Notes under the pieces: generated by a model
Told to the model about the DNA's origin: nothing
Database searches by the model: none
Seen by the model: only the letters and a program-made list of their open reading frames with translations
Part shown: positions 59,463 through 60,812 of the stretch, piece after piece
How the letters are laid out: each line of letters begins with the position of its first letter
Position numbering within the stretch: position 1 is the stretch's first letter
NCBI GenBank assembly: GCA_964655775.1
Contig: CAZZNQ010000014.1
Coordinates: forward strand, 1-60,812
DNA from: CAZZNQ01 sp964655775
GTDB lineage: Bacteria; Planctomycetota; Brocadiia; SM23-32
Direction: 5' to 3'
Length of the DNA: 60,812 nt
Position numbers and translations under genes: made by a program

Positions 59463-60779
59463 TCAGCGGCGATTCTGAAGCTGCCGCGTACGCGTTGCCA
59501 GCCCCGAGATGGTCAGGTCCTCCTGATTGGCCACTATGGTGTCGACCCTGTCGTTGAGGGGCTCGGTCCAGTGCGCGGGAATCGCCCCGGCGCCGATCAT
59601 GGCTCCCAGGACGGATCCGGCGGTGGCGCCGTTGCAGTCGGTGTCGTAGCCTGCTCGCACCGCCAGGCCGATGGTGCGGCTGAAGTCCCTCTCTCCCCAG
59701 AGCAGGGCCATCGCCACGAAAGCGGCGTTGTTGATGGTGTGCACGCGATGATAGGAGCCGTACTCGCGAATGATGTTCTCTCGCGCCTGTTCTTCGCTGC
59801 ATCCGTCGGAGTGCCATTTCAGCACGTCGCTCAGCGCTTCCGCCAGTCTGCATCTCTCGGGGATCTCCGACAGGCCGAGCCGAATCACCTTCACAACGTC
59901 GTCCGCGACAAACGCCGCAGCCAGCATGGCGGCCACCCATATCTCGCCGTAAATGCCGTTCTTGGTGTGGCTTATGGAGGCGTCTTTGTAGGCCAGTTCG
60001 GCCGCTTCCTGAGGCCTGCCCGGGCAGGCGTAGCCGAACGCGTCCGCCCGTATCTGGGCGCCGATCCACTCGCGGTACGGGTTGCGCCACCGGGCGCTCT
60101 GCGGCGGCCATATTCCGTTGACGAAGCTGCGGTAGGCCGCGCGCTCGGCGGTGTAGGTGCAGAAGTAGGGCAGGTGCTGGAGCCAGAAGTCGGCGACCTG
60201 TCGCGGCGTGAAGTCCCGGCCGTGGCGCTCCATCACCAGCAGGTTTGCGATGGTGTAGTCGATGTCGTCGTCGCGCACCGCGCCGTCCATCCGGCCCCGC
60301 AGCGCATTGCGCAGGTGGTGGGCGAATTCGAGCCCCGGTGTGTTCTCCGGCGGTTCCGGCCAGTAGTCGTCCAGTTGGGAGATGCCGCAGGCGCCCATAA
60401 GGTCGGCGATCTTATCCGGCATCCATCCCTCGACCGGTTTGCCCAGCATGCAGCCCGCTATGCGGCCCTGCCAGGCGCCCAGGGTGCGGTCGTCCAGCAC
60501 GTCCGCCTTCAGGTTCACGGCCAGGTGCCTCGGTCCGGCGGGTCGTTTCGCTCGGATCGATTCCAGATCGCTCGGTTCGTCGTAGGGGAAGTCGGCCGTC
60601 GGGCGCATCTCGGCCAACTCGTCCAGGAACTGCCGTATACGGGCGGGTGTTTCAGCGTTCGTCTCGCGCGTCAGCAGGGCCAGGCGGCGTTCGTGTTCCC
60701 ACACGTCGCAGCCCTGCTCGCGCAGTTCCGTCAGTTCCGCCTTGGCGAGGGCGACGTCATCCGATATGTCCAATGCCAT
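59463..60779 (-). CDS. ADP-ribosylglycohydrolase family protein
   Basis: 438 residues. The DraG/ADP-ribosylglycohydrolase core has WQGRIAGCMLGKPVEGW near 105, the metal-binding DDDIDYTIANLLVME near 170, and AGYDTDCNGATAGSVLGAMIGAGAIP near 380 (DxDCN metal ligands). The ~95-residue N-terminal extension (EHERRLALLTRETNAETPARI) is extra. Family members remove ADP-ribose from proteins or nucleic acids, but related Planctomycetota versions are large and of unknown substrate. The ATG at 60779 follows GGAGCCCC. No ADP-ribosyltransferase is visible nearby. Confidence 0.87.
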   Translation of the reverse strand: MALDISDDVALAKAELTELREQGCDVWEHERRLALLTRETNAETPARIRQFLDELAEMRPTADFPYDEPSDLESIRAKRPAGPRHLAVNLKADVLDDRTLGAWQGRIAGCMLGKPVEGWMPDKIADLMGACGISQLDDYWPEPPENTPGLEFAHHLRNALRGRMDGAVRDDDIDYTIANLLVMERHGRDFTPRQVADFWLQHLPYFCTYTAERAAYRSFVNGIWPPQSARWRNPYREWIGAQIRADAFGYACPGRPQEAAELAYKDASISHTKNGIYGEIWVAAMLAAAFVADDVVKVIRLGLSEIPERCRLAEALSDVLKWHSDGCSEEQARENIIREYGSYHRVHTINNAAFVAMALLWGERDFSRTIGLAVRAGYDTDCNGATAGSVLGAMIGAGAIPAHWTEPLNDRVDTIVANQEDLTISGLATRTRQLQNRR

Positions 60780-60812
60780 TCGCGGGGCTCCAGATGTGCA
60801 ATGAGCGCGATG

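Noticed and set aside
1..60812. CRISPR arrays, insertion sequences, prophage or integrase genes
   Set aside because: No regularly spaced repeats, no transposase or integrase motifs, and no tRNA 3'-end duplication were seen.

Overview
The window is a compact, GC-rich (by eye about 65%) bacterial chromosome segment with about 50 protein genes and one tRNA. No insertion sequence, prophage, integrase or CRISPR array is visible. The cell envelope looks Gram-negative: a LolD-type ATPase, a heptosyltransferase-like GT9 enzyme and an O-antigen-ligase/TPR protein. The mix of CehA/McbA metallohydrolase, ADP-ribosylglycohydrolase, sialidase-like and multi-domain glycosidase proteins, GyrB with a large insert, and a sigma-like protein carrying an F-R-x-x-N-Y-x-K-F-R motif suggests an uncultured member of the Planctomycetota/PVC or a neighbouring phylum. 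That placement is an inference.

Layout. 0-4.4 kb: the end of queE, a Gfo/Idh/MocA oxidoreductase, then a DUF1854 protein and its ABC exporter-like partner. 4.4-5.4 kb: a structured, partly AT-rich non-coding stretch ending in tRNA-Thr(CGT). 5.4-11.8 kb: O-antigen ligase/TPR, divergent prs and argS (ATGA-coupled), and a HAD phosphatase. 11.9-16.4 kb: a secreted clan-A glycosidase with CBM-like modules, followed by a BNR/sialidase-like protein. 16.4-19.7 kb: a divergent thymidylate synthase and an ADP-forming acyl-CoA synthetase. 19.7-21 kb: a three-gene membrane operon (CD225, zinc-ribbon CD225, DUF2752) behind a near-consensus promoter. 21-25.4 kb: a minus-strand run of AAC(3)-fold, LarA-family, flavodiiron and HemW genes. 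25.4-29.2 kb: a PP-loop/NFACT-R-like protein coupled to a multi-HTH sigma-region-2-like protein, then DUF1015.

29.2-37.4 kb is a replication block: a lower-GC candidate origin region, dnaN, a DciA/DUF721 gene, gyrB, an unknown zinc-ribbon gene and gyrA. dnaA and recF are not here. 37.4-49.1 kb holds a membrane protein, a CoaB-like protein, mtaB, malic enzyme, a DRE-TIM carboxyltransferase, a metallophosphoesterase, lysS, lolD, ilvE, an unknown conserved protein and a GNAT protein. 49.2-52.9 kb is etfB, a ferredoxin-fused etfA and an FAD 2-hydroxyacid dehydrogenase behind a good promoter, matching the electron-bifurcating lactate dehydrogenase (LctBCD) layout. The minus-strand tail has ADP-ribosylglycohydrolase, a GT9-kinase-like fusion, cutA, recA, acpS and a CehA/McbA protein.

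Metabolically the window suggests oxidation of lactate or another 2-hydroxyacid through flavin bifurcation, ATP formation from acyl-CoA by ADP-forming synthetase, oxygen detoxification by a flavodiiron protein, and an unusual DRE-TIM enzyme opposite malic enzyme. This fits an anaerobic or microaerophilic fermentative carbohydrate degrader. Several good sigma70-type promoters (TTGACA/TATAAT-like, 16-18 bp spacers) can be read directly. Many genes overlap by ATGA or lie a few bases apart, and convergent pairs end within 0-20 bp of each other.
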